DNA from: an uncultured Muribaculaceae bacterium
GTDB taxonomy: Bacteria; Bacteroidota; Bacteroidia; Bacteroidales; Muribaculaceae
Length of the DNA: 36,137 nucleotides
Reading direction: 5' to 3'
NCBI GenBank assembly: GCA_910587075.1
Contig: CAJUKE010000029.1
Coordinates: 1-36,137, forward strand
The position numbers were made by a program, and so were the translations under genes. This document shows, piece after piece, positions 17,517 to 25,032 of this stretch. How positions within the stretch are numbered: position 1 is the first letter of the stretch; each line of letters starts with the position of its first letter. The notes below the pieces were generated by a model that did no database searches, was not told the DNA's origin, and was given only the letters and a program-made list of their open reading frames with translations.

Positions 17517-17548
17517 CAAAACTAATGAATATGGTTGTTATTTCCAAA
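17517..17548 (-). promoter_or_regulatory. Promoter of the RiPP-like operon
   Basis: On the minus strand TAGTTTTG at 17524-17517 fits TAnnTTTG exactly. TTTG at 17548-17545 lies 20 bases upstream, the ideal Bacteroidetes spacing. Transcription would start near 17510, about 60 bases before the ATG of barrel gene 2, and could cover all five genes down to the terminator at 9056-9084. Confidence 0.8.
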
Positions 17549-17631
17549 AAAAACTAAAGAATTTGTTTTGGTTTCCGAAATAATAGTGCAAGAAGCGTGA
17601 AAAATGTGTGTATTCGGGTAGTGCTCGCGCT

Positions 17632-17738
17632 GTGCAAGATCTCCGACCTTGCTTTAGAGGGTTAGGCAAGAGTCCCCATCAACCGCCGCTTGACGCGGCT
17701 TATGATGGGGTTCCCAAAGTGCAAGGTCTCCGACCTTG
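17632..17738. repeat. Dyad-flanked hairpin element upstream of the RiPP-like operon
   Basis: Two 20-base copies (17632-17651 and 17719-17738, one mismatch) of GTGCAAGGTCTCCGACCTTG lie in direct orientation. Each contains a 7-base dyad CAAGGTC/GACCTTG, perfect in the second copy. Between them is a bipartite hairpin: CCCCATCA (17674-17681) pairs with TGATGGGG (17703-17710), and GCCGC (17685-17689) with GCGGC (17695-17699). It is non-coding in all frames examined. It looks like a dispersed intergenic repeat or an operator-like region rather than a gene. Confidence 0.6.
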
Positions 17739-17748
17739 GTAGTGCCAT

Positions 17749-17777
17749 AAAGCCCTGCTGATTCGGGTTGGGGCTTT
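17749..17777 (-). terminator. Possible terminator of the ileS-DUF4296 operon
   Basis: AAAGCCC at 17749-17755 pairs with GGGCTTT at 17771-17777 across a 15-base loop. It lies past the last leftward gene of the ileS group. The T run is only three bases long, so it may be weak. It also sits between that group and the RiPP-like operon promoter. Confidence 0.4.
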
Positions 17778-17782
17778 GTGTA

Positions 17783-17963
17783 GCGGCTGAGGGGGCGCCG
17801 GTGGCGGCGATGCGGCGAGGGGTGGTTGTCAGGCGAGGGGGAGGAGGAGGGTGGTGGCTGAGGGGCGCCGGTGGCGGCGATGAGGCGAGGGTGGCAGTCA
17901 GGCGAGGGGGAGGAGGAGGGTGGTGGCTGAGGGGGCGCCGGGGGCGGCGATGAGGAGGAGGGG
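17783..17963. repeat. G-rich tandem repeat, about 70-base unit, 2.6 copies
   Basis: Units at 17783-17852, 17853-17921 and a partial one at 17922-17963 share the core GAGGGGGCGCCG(G/T)TGGCGGCGATG, split by GGCGAGGGGGAGGAGGAGGG. The plus strand is almost pure G with few C, giving strong G-run skew. The third unit overlaps the 3-prime end of the small gene at 17898-18116, so the repeat has grown into or out of that coding end. Confidence 0.85.
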
Positions 17964-18116
17964 TGTTTCGATGTAGGTTGTGGAGTGGATTTCGCCGGTG
18001 AAGGGGTATAGGCGGAGGGTGGGGCCGAGACGGTCGACCACGATGAGGCGCTCCTCGCAGCCGTTGTGGCGGAGGGTGCGTGCGAGTACTCGGCGGTCGG
18101 TGATTATCAGGGGCAT
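17898..18116 (-). CDS. Small unrecognised protein, C terminus inside a tandem repeat
   Basis: This 72-residue frame begins MPLIITDRRVLARTLRHNG, 35 bases after the DUF4296 gene on the same strand. Its first 55 residues read like ordinary protein (ERLIVVDRLGPTLRLYPFTG, EIHSTTYIETPLLLIAA). The last 15 or so (APGAPSATTLLLPLA) come from the G-rich repeat. I do not recognise a family. It may be a real small gene at the end of the ileS operon or the shortened remnant of a longer one whose 3-prime end was lost to the repeat. Confidence 0.5.
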   Translation of the reverse strand: MPLIITDRRVLARTLRHNGCEERLIVVDRLGPTLRLYPFTGEIHSTTYIETPLLLIAAPGAPSATTLLLPLA

Positions 18117-18151
18117 TGCTCCGAAATTAGTTGGCGCTGACGGTTGGCGCG

Positions 18152-19105
18152 TCAGATGCGGCGGGCGCTCTTCGATGGGATGGCGCGCTGCGAGGGGTTG
18201 ACCGGCTGCAGGGCGTCGGTTTTCGGGGTGGCGTTGCCGGGGGCGCCGTGGTCGGTGGATGCATCGGGAGCCGTTCGCCCATCGTTCCCCGCTACCTCGG
18301 CAACGGAGTCGGCTTCTTCCTCGGGGGAGTCGCCGAAGCGGAAAGTCCTGTGGGGGAAGAAGGCGTTGGGCTTCGATTCGAGGCGGGTGCGCACGAGCGA
18401 CATACTGTCGATGTGGAAGTAGTCGCGGCTGTCGGGGTCGAGGATTATGTAGCCGTAGACGCGGTTAGGCGTGCGGGTGGTGTCGAGCTGGAGCTTGGCG
18501 TTGGTCCACCCCTGGCTCACTCCGGCCTCGTCGCGGAATGTGGTTGTGCCGTCGGTGTAGTCGGCCAGAATGCGTGAGGCAACCCTGTTGCGGGCGTTTA
18601 TAACCTTATAGTTGAGGGTGTAGATGTCGCCGGGGCGCCAGTTGGTGTCAGGCTCGATTGTAAAGGTGAGGATGCGCGACAGCATTCTCGGCGAGCCGAT
18701 TATGTGGGGGGCGTTGGGCCATAGGTCAACCGAGTCGCCCGCCATCGCGATTTGGGCGCTCGCTCCGGCGGCGATGTTGCTCTGGCGCTCCTGGAGAATC
18801 TCAAGCACGCGGTCGCATACGTCCATATACTTGTCGAGGTGGGCGCCGTACCACATAAAGGAGGTGTCGAGCTGCCGCTGGCTCACGCCGTGGGCGGCGA
18901 GCACGCTCTGTTTGAGCGCCTGGCGCGATGAGTCGGTGGGGTAGTCGCCGTAGCTCAGCGAGGTGACGCCGTCGGCTATGTGCAGGTCGGCCACCACGAG
19001 GGCCATATCATCCTCCGACAGCACCCCCTCGGGCTGCTTGCGGCAACCTCCGAGCGCGATCGCGAGGAGCACCGCCAACACCATTAACGCAGCCGCCTGT
19101 CTCAT
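18152..19105 (-). CDS. DUF4296 lipoprotein
   Basis: This 317-residue protein has a lipoprotein signal (LGGC, lipidated Cys21). The DUF4296 domain covers about residues 25-115 (EGVLSEDDMALVVADLHIADG, YGDYPTDSS, FMWYGAHLDKYMDVCDRVLEIL). A second region follows, and the tail is Pro/Ser/Asp-rich and probably disordered. Its ATG overlaps the lspA stop (ATGA at 19105-19102). DUF4296 genes next to lspA are usual in Bacteroidetes and encode envelope lipoproteins of unknown role. It would itself be a substrate of its neighbour, signal peptidase II. Confidence 0.9.
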   Translation of the reverse strand: MRQAAALMVLAVLLAIALGGCRKQPEGVLSEDDMALVVADLHIADGVTSLSYGDYPTDSSRQALKQSVLAAHGVSQRQLDTSFMWYGAHLDKYMDVCDRVLEILQERQSNIAAGASAQIAMAGDSVDLWPNAPHIIGSPRMLSRILTFTIEPDTNWRPGDIYTLNYKVINARNRVASRILADYTDGTTTFRDEAGVSQGWTNAKLQLDTTRTPNRVYGYIILDPDSRDYFHIDSMSLVRTRLESKPNAFFPHRTFRFGDSPEEEADSVAEVAGNDGRTAPDASTDHGAPGNATPKTDALQPVNPSQRAIPSKSARRI

Positions 19106-19797
19106 TCGCCCTCCTCCTTGCTGTTTTGGGACGCGCCGGCCGGGGCACCGCGCCTGAACGAGAACGGCACTTCGGAAATCTGGCGCGAGTAGAAGAGTAT
19201 CAGCGCGATAATGCCGACCGAAATCGCGGCGTCGGCCAGGTTGAATATCGGGCGGAAGAAGATGAAGTGCTCACCGCCGACCCACGGCATCCAGTCGGGC
19301 CAGTACCACGAGGCGAGGGGGAAGTAGAACATATCCACCACCTTGCCGAAGAACACCGGCGCGTAGCCCCCCGACGCGGGGAGGAAGGTGGCGGTTTCGG
19401 GAGGGAGCGGGTTGTTGAACACCAGGCCGTAGAACACGCAGTCGATGATGTTGCCGGCCGCTCCGGCAACAATCAGCGCCAGGCATACGATGTAGCCCGT
19501 CAGCGCTTTGGCCTGACGGTGGATGCGGCAGATGTAATATATGAGGAACGCCACGACCGCGATGCGGCCGAGCGTCAGCAGGAGCTTGCTGCCGATTTCC
19601 CATCCGAAGGCCATGCCGTTGTTCTCGATGAACACGAGCTGGAACCAGGATGTCACCGGGAGGCTCTCGCCGAGGTAGAAGCTGGTTTTTACCTTGAATT
19701 TGATAGCCTGGTCAAGGACAACCAGCAGGATTATGATGGCCGCGGCCAGGATGCCGCGGCCAGATTTCGAGGGTGTTTCCAATATGGTGTCTTCCAA
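19102..19797 (-). CDS. lspA: Lipoprotein signal peptidase (signal peptidase II)
   Basis: This 231-residue, four-helix membrane aspartyl protease cleaves prolipoprotein signal peptides before the lipidated cysteine. Landmarks are ENNGMAFG at 58-65, the catalytic Asp119 in GAAGNIIDC and catalytic Asp189 in FNLADAAISVG. The roughly 50-residue insertion between them (about 127-178) is common in Bacteroidetes LspA. The position after GNIID that is often Arg is Cys here. The gene follows the dksA-like gene by 43 bases and overlaps the DUF4296 gene. Confidence 0.96.
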   Translation of the reverse strand: MEDTILETPSKSGRGILAAAIIILLVVLDQAIKFKVKTSFYLGESLPVTSWFQLVFIENNGMAFGWEIGSKLLLTLGRIAVVAFLIYYICRIHRQAKALTGYIVCLALIVAGAAGNIIDCVFYGLVFNNPLPPETATFLPASGGYAPVFFGKVVDMFYFPLASWYWPDWMPWVGGEHFIFFRPIFNLADAAISVGIIALILFYSRQISEVPFSFRRGAPAGASQNSKEEGE

Positions 19798-19840
19798 AAG
19801 GATGTCTGACGGATGGGTGCGAAATGCCGTGTCGGGCGGT

Positions 19841-20209
19841 TTACTGCTTCGACTCGACGCTGAGGGTGGCGTGGGGCACCACGCGGAGGCGCTCCTTGGG
19901 GATGAGCTTGCCGGTGATGCGGTCGATGCCGTAGGTTTTGTTCTTTATGCGCAGAAGGGCGTTCTGGAGCTTCTGTATGTACTGGCCCAGGCGGAGGGCC
20001 TGGCGGCCGGCCTCCTCCTTGGAGAAGGTCGAGGCGCCCTCTTCGAGCACTTTGAACGTCGGGGAGGTGTCGTCGGTGTCGTTGCCGTCGGAGTTCATCA
20101 CGTTGGCGCGGAGCATCTCGTAGTCGCTGCGGGCTTTGGCGAGTTTCTCCTCGATGATGGCCTTGAACTCTTCCAGTTCCTCGTCGGTGTAGCGGGTCTT
20201 TTCACTCAT
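19841..20209 (-). CDS. TraR/DksA-family protein without zinc-finger cysteines
   Basis: I place the start at the ATG at 20209 (MSEKTRYTDEELEEF), giving 122 residues. A longer open frame reaching 20545 is only the ileS antisense frame region and has no coding character. The protein has an N-terminal coiled-coil region (about 8-75) and the DksA/TraR C-terminal motif YGIDRITGKLIPKERLRVVPHA (about 94-115). The cysteines of the usual four-Cys finger are all absent; the whole protein contains none. Where close homologues read YGICRVTGKLI, this has Asp. It probably binds RNA polymerase in the secondary channel. It lies 11 bases after ileS. Confidence 0.9.
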   Translation of the reverse strand: MSEKTRYTDEELEEFKAIIEEKLAKARSDYEMLRANVMNSDGNDTDDTSPTFKVLEEGASTFSKEEAGRQALRLGQYIQKLQNALLRIKNKTYGIDRITGKLIPKERLRVVPHATLSVESKQ

Positions 20210-20220
20210 TGTAGCACAAG

Positions 20221-23200
20221 TTAAGCGGGTTTGACGTTGATAACCACCCGGTTGCCGTCGATGTCGAGCACCTCGTCGTCGGCGGGGCACTCTACCGGGG
20301 CAACCCGGAGCGAGGAGGCGAGCACCTGGCGCGAAATATAGTCGGCGAATTCGGCCACTGCCTTGTCGGTGAATTCTCCCGGGGCGATGTCGACGCTCAC
20401 GCGGTCGGTGATGTTGTAGCCGCGGCTCTTGCGGATATTCTGGATGCGGTTTACCAGCTCGCGGGCGATACCCTCGTTGCGGAGTTCGTCGGTGAGGGTT
20501 ACGTCGAGCGCCACGGTCACCGAGCCCTCGTTGGCCACTAGCCATCCGGGGATATCCTCGTTGTGGATCTCGACGTCGGCCAGTTCGATGGTCGCGGGCG
20601 CGCCGTCGATGCTGAGCGTTGCCTGTCCGTCGCGTTCCAGAGCGTTGATTTCCTGCTGGGTCATCTCGCTTACCGCCTTGGCCACGGCCTTCATCTGCTT
20701 GCCGAATTTCGGGCCGAGCTTCTTGAAGTCGGGTTTGATGCGTTTCACGAGCACTCCCTCGTCGCTACCTACAAAACGCAGATCCTTGACGTTTAGTTCG
20801 GAAAGGAGCAGCGGGGCTATCGCGTCTATGTCGGCGCGGCGCTCGGCCGAGTCGACCGGGAGCATGAGCTGGCGCAGCGGCTGGCGCACCTTGATCGATA
20901 CCTTGCGGCGGAGCGAGAGCCCCAGCGAGGTAACGACCTGGGCCAGGTTCATGCGTTCTTCGAGCTTCTTGTCGATGAGAGCCTCGTCGGCTTCGGGGAA
21001 GAGGGCGAGGTGGACAGACAGGGGCTCCTCGCCGCGGGCTTCGGCCGCGGGGGCGGTGAGGTCGCGGTAGAGGCGGTCGGCGTAGAAAGGCGCGAAGGGA
21101 GCCATCAGCCTGGCAACGGTTTCGAGGCAGGTGTGGAGCGTCTGGTAGGCCGAGAGCTTGTCGGCGTCCATCTCCCCGGCCCAGAAACGTTTGCGGTTGA
21201 GGCGCACATACCAGTTGGAGAGGTCGTTGTTCACGAAGTCGGCAATGGCGCGGGCGGCGCGGGTGGGCTCGTAGTCGTCGAGCGCCTCGTCGACATTCTT
21301 GATCAGGGTGTTGAGGAGCGAGAGTATCCAGCGGTCGATTTCCGGGCGCTCGCCGAAGGGCACCTGGGGCTCGTTGCCCGTGAAGCCGTCGACGTTGGCG
21401 TAGAGCGCCAGGAAGGAGTATGTGTTATGGAGAGTGGCGAAGAGCTTGCGCGCGGTTTCCTGCACTCCGGCCTCGTCGAACTTGAGGTTGTCCCAGGGCG
21501 ACGAGTTGGAAATCATATACCAGCGCAGGGGGTCGGAACCGTACTTCTCGATGGTGGTGAAGGGGTTCACGGCGTTGCCGAGGCGCTTCGACATCTTGTT
21601 GCCGTCCTTGTCGAGTACCAGTCCGTTGGAAATCACCGCCTTGTAGGCTACGGAGTCGAAAATCATCGTCGCGATGGCGTGGAGGGTGAAGAACCAGCCG
21701 CGGGTCTGGTCGACACCTTCGGCGATGAAGTTGGCGGGGTAGAGCTCGCCCGAGTCGAGCCCCTCCTTGTTTTCGAAGGGGTAGTGGATCTGGGCGTAGG
21801 GCATCGAGCCGGAGTCGAACCAAACGTCGATGAGGTCGGTTTCGCGTCGCATCGGGCGGCCCGAGGGGGAGAGGAGCACGATGTCGTCGACGTAGGGGCG
21901 GTGGAGGTCGATTTTCTCGTAGTTCTCCTTCGAGAAGTCGCCGGGTTTGAAGCCTTTGGCCTTGTAGGGGTTCTCCTTCATCAGCCCGGCCTCTACGGCG
22001 CGCTCGATTTCATTATAGAGGTGCTCAACGGAGTCGATGCAGAGCTCCTCGCGGCCATCGTCGGTGCGCCATATGGGGAGGGGAGTGCCCCAGTAGCGGC
22101 TGCGCGAGAGGTTCCAGTCCTGGAGGTTCTCAAGCCATTTGCCGAAACGGCCCGAACCGGTCGAGGCGGGTTTCCACTTAATAGTGTCGTTGAGTTCCAT
22201 GAGGCGCTCGCGGGCGGCGGTGGTGCGGATAAACCAGCTGTCGAGTGGGTAGTAGAGCACGGGCTGGTCGGTGCGCCAGCAGTGGGGATAGTTGTGGGTG
22301 TGCTTCTCGACCTTGAACGCCTGGCCGTCGCGCTTCATCTCCACGGAGAGGGTCACGTTGAGGTCCTCGGGCTCCTCGGCCATTTCGGGCTTGAACCAGC
22401 GCTCGTACTGGGGCTTGACGTATGCCCCGGCGTAGCGGTCGTAAAGAGTCGTGTCGACGCAGCGCTCCACGAATTCGGGAGCGAGCTCGTCGAGGGGGTA
22501 GTATTTGCCCTGGAGGTCGACCATCGGGCGGGTCTCGCCGCGGAGGTTGATCATGAAGAGCGAGGGGATTCCGGCCAGGCGGGCCACCTTGGCGTCGTCG
22601 GCGCCGAAAGTGGGCGCGATGTGCACGATGCCGGTGCCGTCCTCGGTGGTGACGTAGTCGCCGGGGATTACGCGGAACGCCTCGTCGGCTATTTCGACGA
22701 ACTTATCCTTGCCGACCTCGAAGCATTTCGCGGGATTGGCGGAGGCGTAGGCGGTTACGTTCTCCGGGGCGAGGTCGTCGACCTTGGCCACGGGTTTCAC
22801 CCAGGGCATGAGCTGGCGGTAGCGGGTGCCGACGAGCTCGGGGCCTGTCCAACTGCCGACTTCGCGGTAGGGGAGCACCTTGTCGCCGGGCTTGAAGTCG
22901 TCCATCGACGCCTCGGCCCCTTCGGGCTTGAAGTAGTTGCGCACGCATTCGCGGGCCATCACGGCGGAGATTTTCTCACCGGTGTAGGGGTTGAACGTGC
23001 GCAGGCAGACGTATTCGATTTTCGGCCCAACGCAGAGCGCGGTGTTCGAGGGGAGGGTCCAAGGGGTTGTGGTCCACGCCAGGAAGCAGGGTTTGCCCCA
23101 TCCGGTCATCTCCGGGCGGGGTTCGAGTATTTCGAAAATCGCCGTGGCGGTGGTGTCCTTCACGTCGCGGTAGCATCCGGGCTGGTTGAGCTCGTGCGAG

Positions 23201-23769
23201 CTGAGTCCGGTACCGGCGGCGGGGGAGTAGGGCTGTATGGTGTACCCCTTGTAGAGGTATCCCTTGTCGTAGAGCTGGCGCAGGAGCCACCAGATCGACT
23301 CGATGTAGCGGTTGTCATAGGTGATGTAGGGGTTTTCGAGGTCAACCCAGTAGCCCATCATATCGGTCAGGGTCGACCACTCCTTGGTGTACTTCATCAC
23401 CTCGGCGCGGCACGCGGCGTTGTACTCGTCAACCGAGATTTTCTTGCCGATGTCCTCCTTCTTGATGCCGAGCGCTTTCTCCACTCCGAGCTCCACGGGG
23501 AGGCCGTGGGTGTCCCATCCGGCTTTGCGCTTGACGTGGAACCCCTTCATGGTTTTGTAGCGGCAGAAAATGTCCTTGATGGTGCGGGCCATCACATGGT
23601 GTATGCCGGGCATTCCGTTGGCCGAAGGGGGGCCTTCGTAAAACACAAACGAGGGGCACCCCTCGCGCACTTCCATGCTGCGGTTGAAGAGGTTCTCTTC
23701 GTTCCAGCGGGCGAGCACCTCCTTGTTGATTTCAGAGAGGTTGAACTTGCTATGTTCGGCGAATTTCAT
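20221..23769 (-). CDS. ileS: Isoleucyl-tRNA synthetase
   Basis: This 1182-residue class I synthetase charges tRNA-Ile. The HIGH-type signature lies in PPSANGMPGIHH (about 47-58) and the KMSKR loop at 725-729. The editing domain lies between them, and the anticodon-binding plus C-terminal domains cover about 790-1182. The long form of about 1150-1180 residues is usual for Bacteroidetes. It is the first gene of its operon, with a good promoter 60-80 bases upstream. Confidence 0.98.
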   Translation of the reverse strand: MKFAEHSKFNLSEINKEVLARWNEENLFNRSMEVREGCPSFVFYEGPPSANGMPGIHHVMARTIKDIFCRYKTMKGFHVKRKAGWDTHGLPVELGVEKALGIKKEDIGKKISVDEYNAACRAEVMKYTKEWSTLTDMMGYWVDLENPYITYDNRYIESIWWLLRQLYDKGYLYKGYTIQPYSPAAGTGLSSHELNQPGCYRDVKDTTATAIFEILEPRPEMTGWGKPCFLAWTTTPWTLPSNTALCVGPKIEYVCLRTFNPYTGEKISAVMARECVRNYFKPEGAEASMDDFKPGDKVLPYREVGSWTGPELVGTRYRQLMPWVKPVAKVDDLAPENVTAYASANPAKCFEVGKDKFVEIADEAFRVIPGDYVTTEDGTGIVHIAPTFGADDAKVARLAGIPSLFMINLRGETRPMVDLQGKYYPLDELAPEFVERCVDTTLYDRYAGAYVKPQYERWFKPEMAEEPEDLNVTLSVEMKRDGQAFKVEKHTHNYPHCWRTDQPVLYYPLDSWFIRTTAARERLMELNDTIKWKPASTGSGRFGKWLENLQDWNLSRSRYWGTPLPIWRTDDGREELCIDSVEHLYNEIERAVEAGLMKENPYKAKGFKPGDFSKENYEKIDLHRPYVDDIVLLSPSGRPMRRETDLIDVWFDSGSMPYAQIHYPFENKEGLDSGELYPANFIAEGVDQTRGWFFTLHAIATMIFDSVAYKAVISNGLVLDKDGNKMSKRLGNAVNPFTTIEKYGSDPLRWYMISNSSPWDNLKFDEAGVQETARKLFATLHNTYSFLALYANVDGFTGNEPQVPFGERPEIDRWILSLLNTLIKNVDEALDDYEPTRAARAIADFVNNDLSNWYVRLNRKRFWAGEMDADKLSAYQTLHTCLETVARLMAPFAPFYADRLYRDLTAPAAEARGEEPLSVHLALFPEADEALIDKKLEERMNLAQVVTSLGLSLRRKVSIKVRQPLRQLMLPVDSAERRADIDAIAPLLLSELNVKDLRFVGSDEGVLVKRIKPDFKKLGPKFGKQMKAVAKAVSEMTQQEINALERDGQATLSIDGAPATIELADVEIHNEDIPGWLVANEGSVTVALDVTLTDELRNEGIARELVNRIQNIRKSRGYNITDRVSVDIAPGEFTDKAVAEFADYISRQVLASSLRVAPVECPADDEVLDIDGNRVVINVKPA

Positions 23770-23821
23770 CGGGTTTTAGAGTTTTGAGTCGGTGCCGTGG
23801 GCACGCGTGAATTTTTGCCCG

Positions 23822-23852
23822 CAAAGTTACTAAATTCCGCGGTCAAATCAAA
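23822..23852 (-). promoter_or_regulatory. Promoter of the ileS operon
   Basis: On the minus strand TAACTTTG (23829-23822) matches TAnnTTTG and TTTG (23852-23849) lies 19 bases upstream. Transcription would start near 23815, about 45 bases before the ileS ATG. Confidence 0.8.
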
Positions 23853-23897
23853 ACAATCGTTAAAGCGCTAAGTGATACCCGATAAGAAGGTGGCGCG

Positions 23898-24827
23898 TCA
23901 GTCGAGGAACTGCGAGGAGAATATCGAGTCGGTTTTCTCGGTGATGATTCTGTCGAGGAGGTCGATCTCGTTTACCGGCTCTTTCGGCGCGTCGGTCCGA
24001 GAGGCCTGCGCCGGGGTGGCCGAGGCGGCGAGCAGCGAGCCGATTTCCGAAGCGGCGACCGACGGTGCCTGGCGGTCGGGGGGCGTGAGTGCCGGAGCCT
24101 GCGCCGGTGGCGGGGTGGAGGCGGGTGATTTGGCCGCGGCCATCTCGCCTTGGTCATATATAAGCTGGGCGGGCGACTCCGCTGGCGCGGGGACCTCTTT
24201 TGCGGGTTTCCCCTTGCCGCGTCGGGGGCGGTTGAGCGCGGCCCAGGCTTCGCGGGCGCTCTCCACGCGTCCGCCGGTCAGGTAGCGGTCGGCCCAGTAG
24301 CCGTTGTCGATGTCGCTGACCACCACGCCCCTCGACGATGAGGCGTGGATCATCGAGCCGTTGCCGACGTAAAGGCCGACGTGGCTCACATCGCTTCCGT
24401 TAGCGAAGAATACCAGGTCGCCGGGGCGTATCTTGTTGCGGGCCAGGTTTGTGCAGTATCTCACCTGCTCACGGGTAGTTCGCGGAAGCTTCATCCCCGT
24501 CACGTCGCGGTAGAGGCTCATAACGAGGCCCGAGCAATCGACTCCCCCCGTGGTGGCTCCCCCGTAGGAGTAGGGTGTTCCGAGCCAGCCGTTGGCCTCG
24601 GCTATGAGGTCGCGTGCCATCGGGTCGTCGATGTCGGCGAGGTTCACCGGCCTCGGCTGCGTGGCCGGTTTGCGGCTTCCGCCACCGCCATGTCGCCTCT
24701 CATTCTTCACCACCCTCCCTTGCGAGCCCTTGACCGACGAGCGCGACGAGCCGCATCCGCCGAGCATCAGCCCGCCGAACGCCACCGCGCACAAAAGCGC
24801 CGTCCTAACAGTTCGCGCAAAAATCAT
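23898..24827 (-). CDS. NlpC/P60 (C40) peptidoglycan hydrolase lipoprotein
   Basis: This 309-residue protein starts with a lipoprotein signal (LGGC, lipidated Cys25). The C40 domain covers about residues 68-195 with catalytic Cys98 (GGVDCSGLV), His149 (SDVSHVGLYVG) and third polar residue His161 (MIHASSSRG). This is the D-glutamyl-peptide endopeptidase fold that trims cell-wall peptides. The last 110 residues are Pro/Ala-rich and low in complexity, perhaps a spacer. It stands alone, with its own promoter upstream and the ileS promoter downstream. Confidence 0.94.
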   Translation of the reverse strand: MIFARTVRTALLCAVAFGGLMLGGCGSSRSSVKGSQGRVVKNERRHGGGGSRKPATQPRPVNLADIDDPMARDLIAEANGWLGTPYSYGGATTGGVDCSGLVMSLYRDVTGMKLPRTTREQVRYCTNLARNKIRPGDLVFFANGSDVSHVGLYVGNGSMIHASSSRGVVVSDIDNGYWADRYLTGGRVESAREAWAALNRPRRGKGKPAKEVPAPAESPAQLIYDQGEMAAAKSPASTPPPAQAPALTPPDRQAPSVAASEIGSLLAASATPAQASRTDAPKEPVNEIDLLDRIITEKTDSIFSSQFLD

Positions 24828-24898
24828 CAGGTTAGAGAAAGAGCCGCGTTTTTACGATGAGGTTAAGGCTCTCGAAGAGCTACCGTACATACTGACTG

Positions 24899-24930
24899 CA
24901 AATGTAATTGTTTCTTGGCGATTTTGCAAG
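24899..24930 (-). promoter_or_regulatory. Promoter of the NlpC/P60 gene
   Basis: On the minus strand TACATTTG (24906-24899) fits the -7 consensus, with CTTG (24930-24927, one mismatch to TTTG) 20 bases upstream. The leader would be about 65 bases. Confidence 0.7.
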
Positions 24931-25016
24931 CACGCATTGGCCGAGGCACCTCTTCTTAAACAATCTTAAAAACTGTTTGAAGTTTTTTTCATTGTTAATT
25001 CCTCAGTATTTTGTAT

Positions 25017-25024
25017 TATCTTTG
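25017..25024 (+). promoter_or_regulatory. Promoter -7 box placed almost on the DUF1016 start codon
   Basis: TATCTTTG matches TAnnTTTG; ATTG at 24991-24994 may be the upstream box with a 22-base gap. The box ends only 8 bases before the ATG at 25033, so the mRNA would begin at or within a few bases of the start codon. Confidence 0.65.
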
Positions 25025-25032
25025 CGACACTT

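Noticed and set aside
20210..20545. Longer version of the dksA-like gene starting at 20545
   Set aside because: The added 112 codons are Arg/Pro-rich and lie inside ileS on the same strand in another frame. The ATG at 20209 gives the normal family length.
21010..23787. A 925-codon open frame on the plus strand
   Set aside because: It is antisense to ileS, whose motifs and full length are clear. Long antisense frames are expected in GC-rich genes with strong codon bias; the translation shows no domain.
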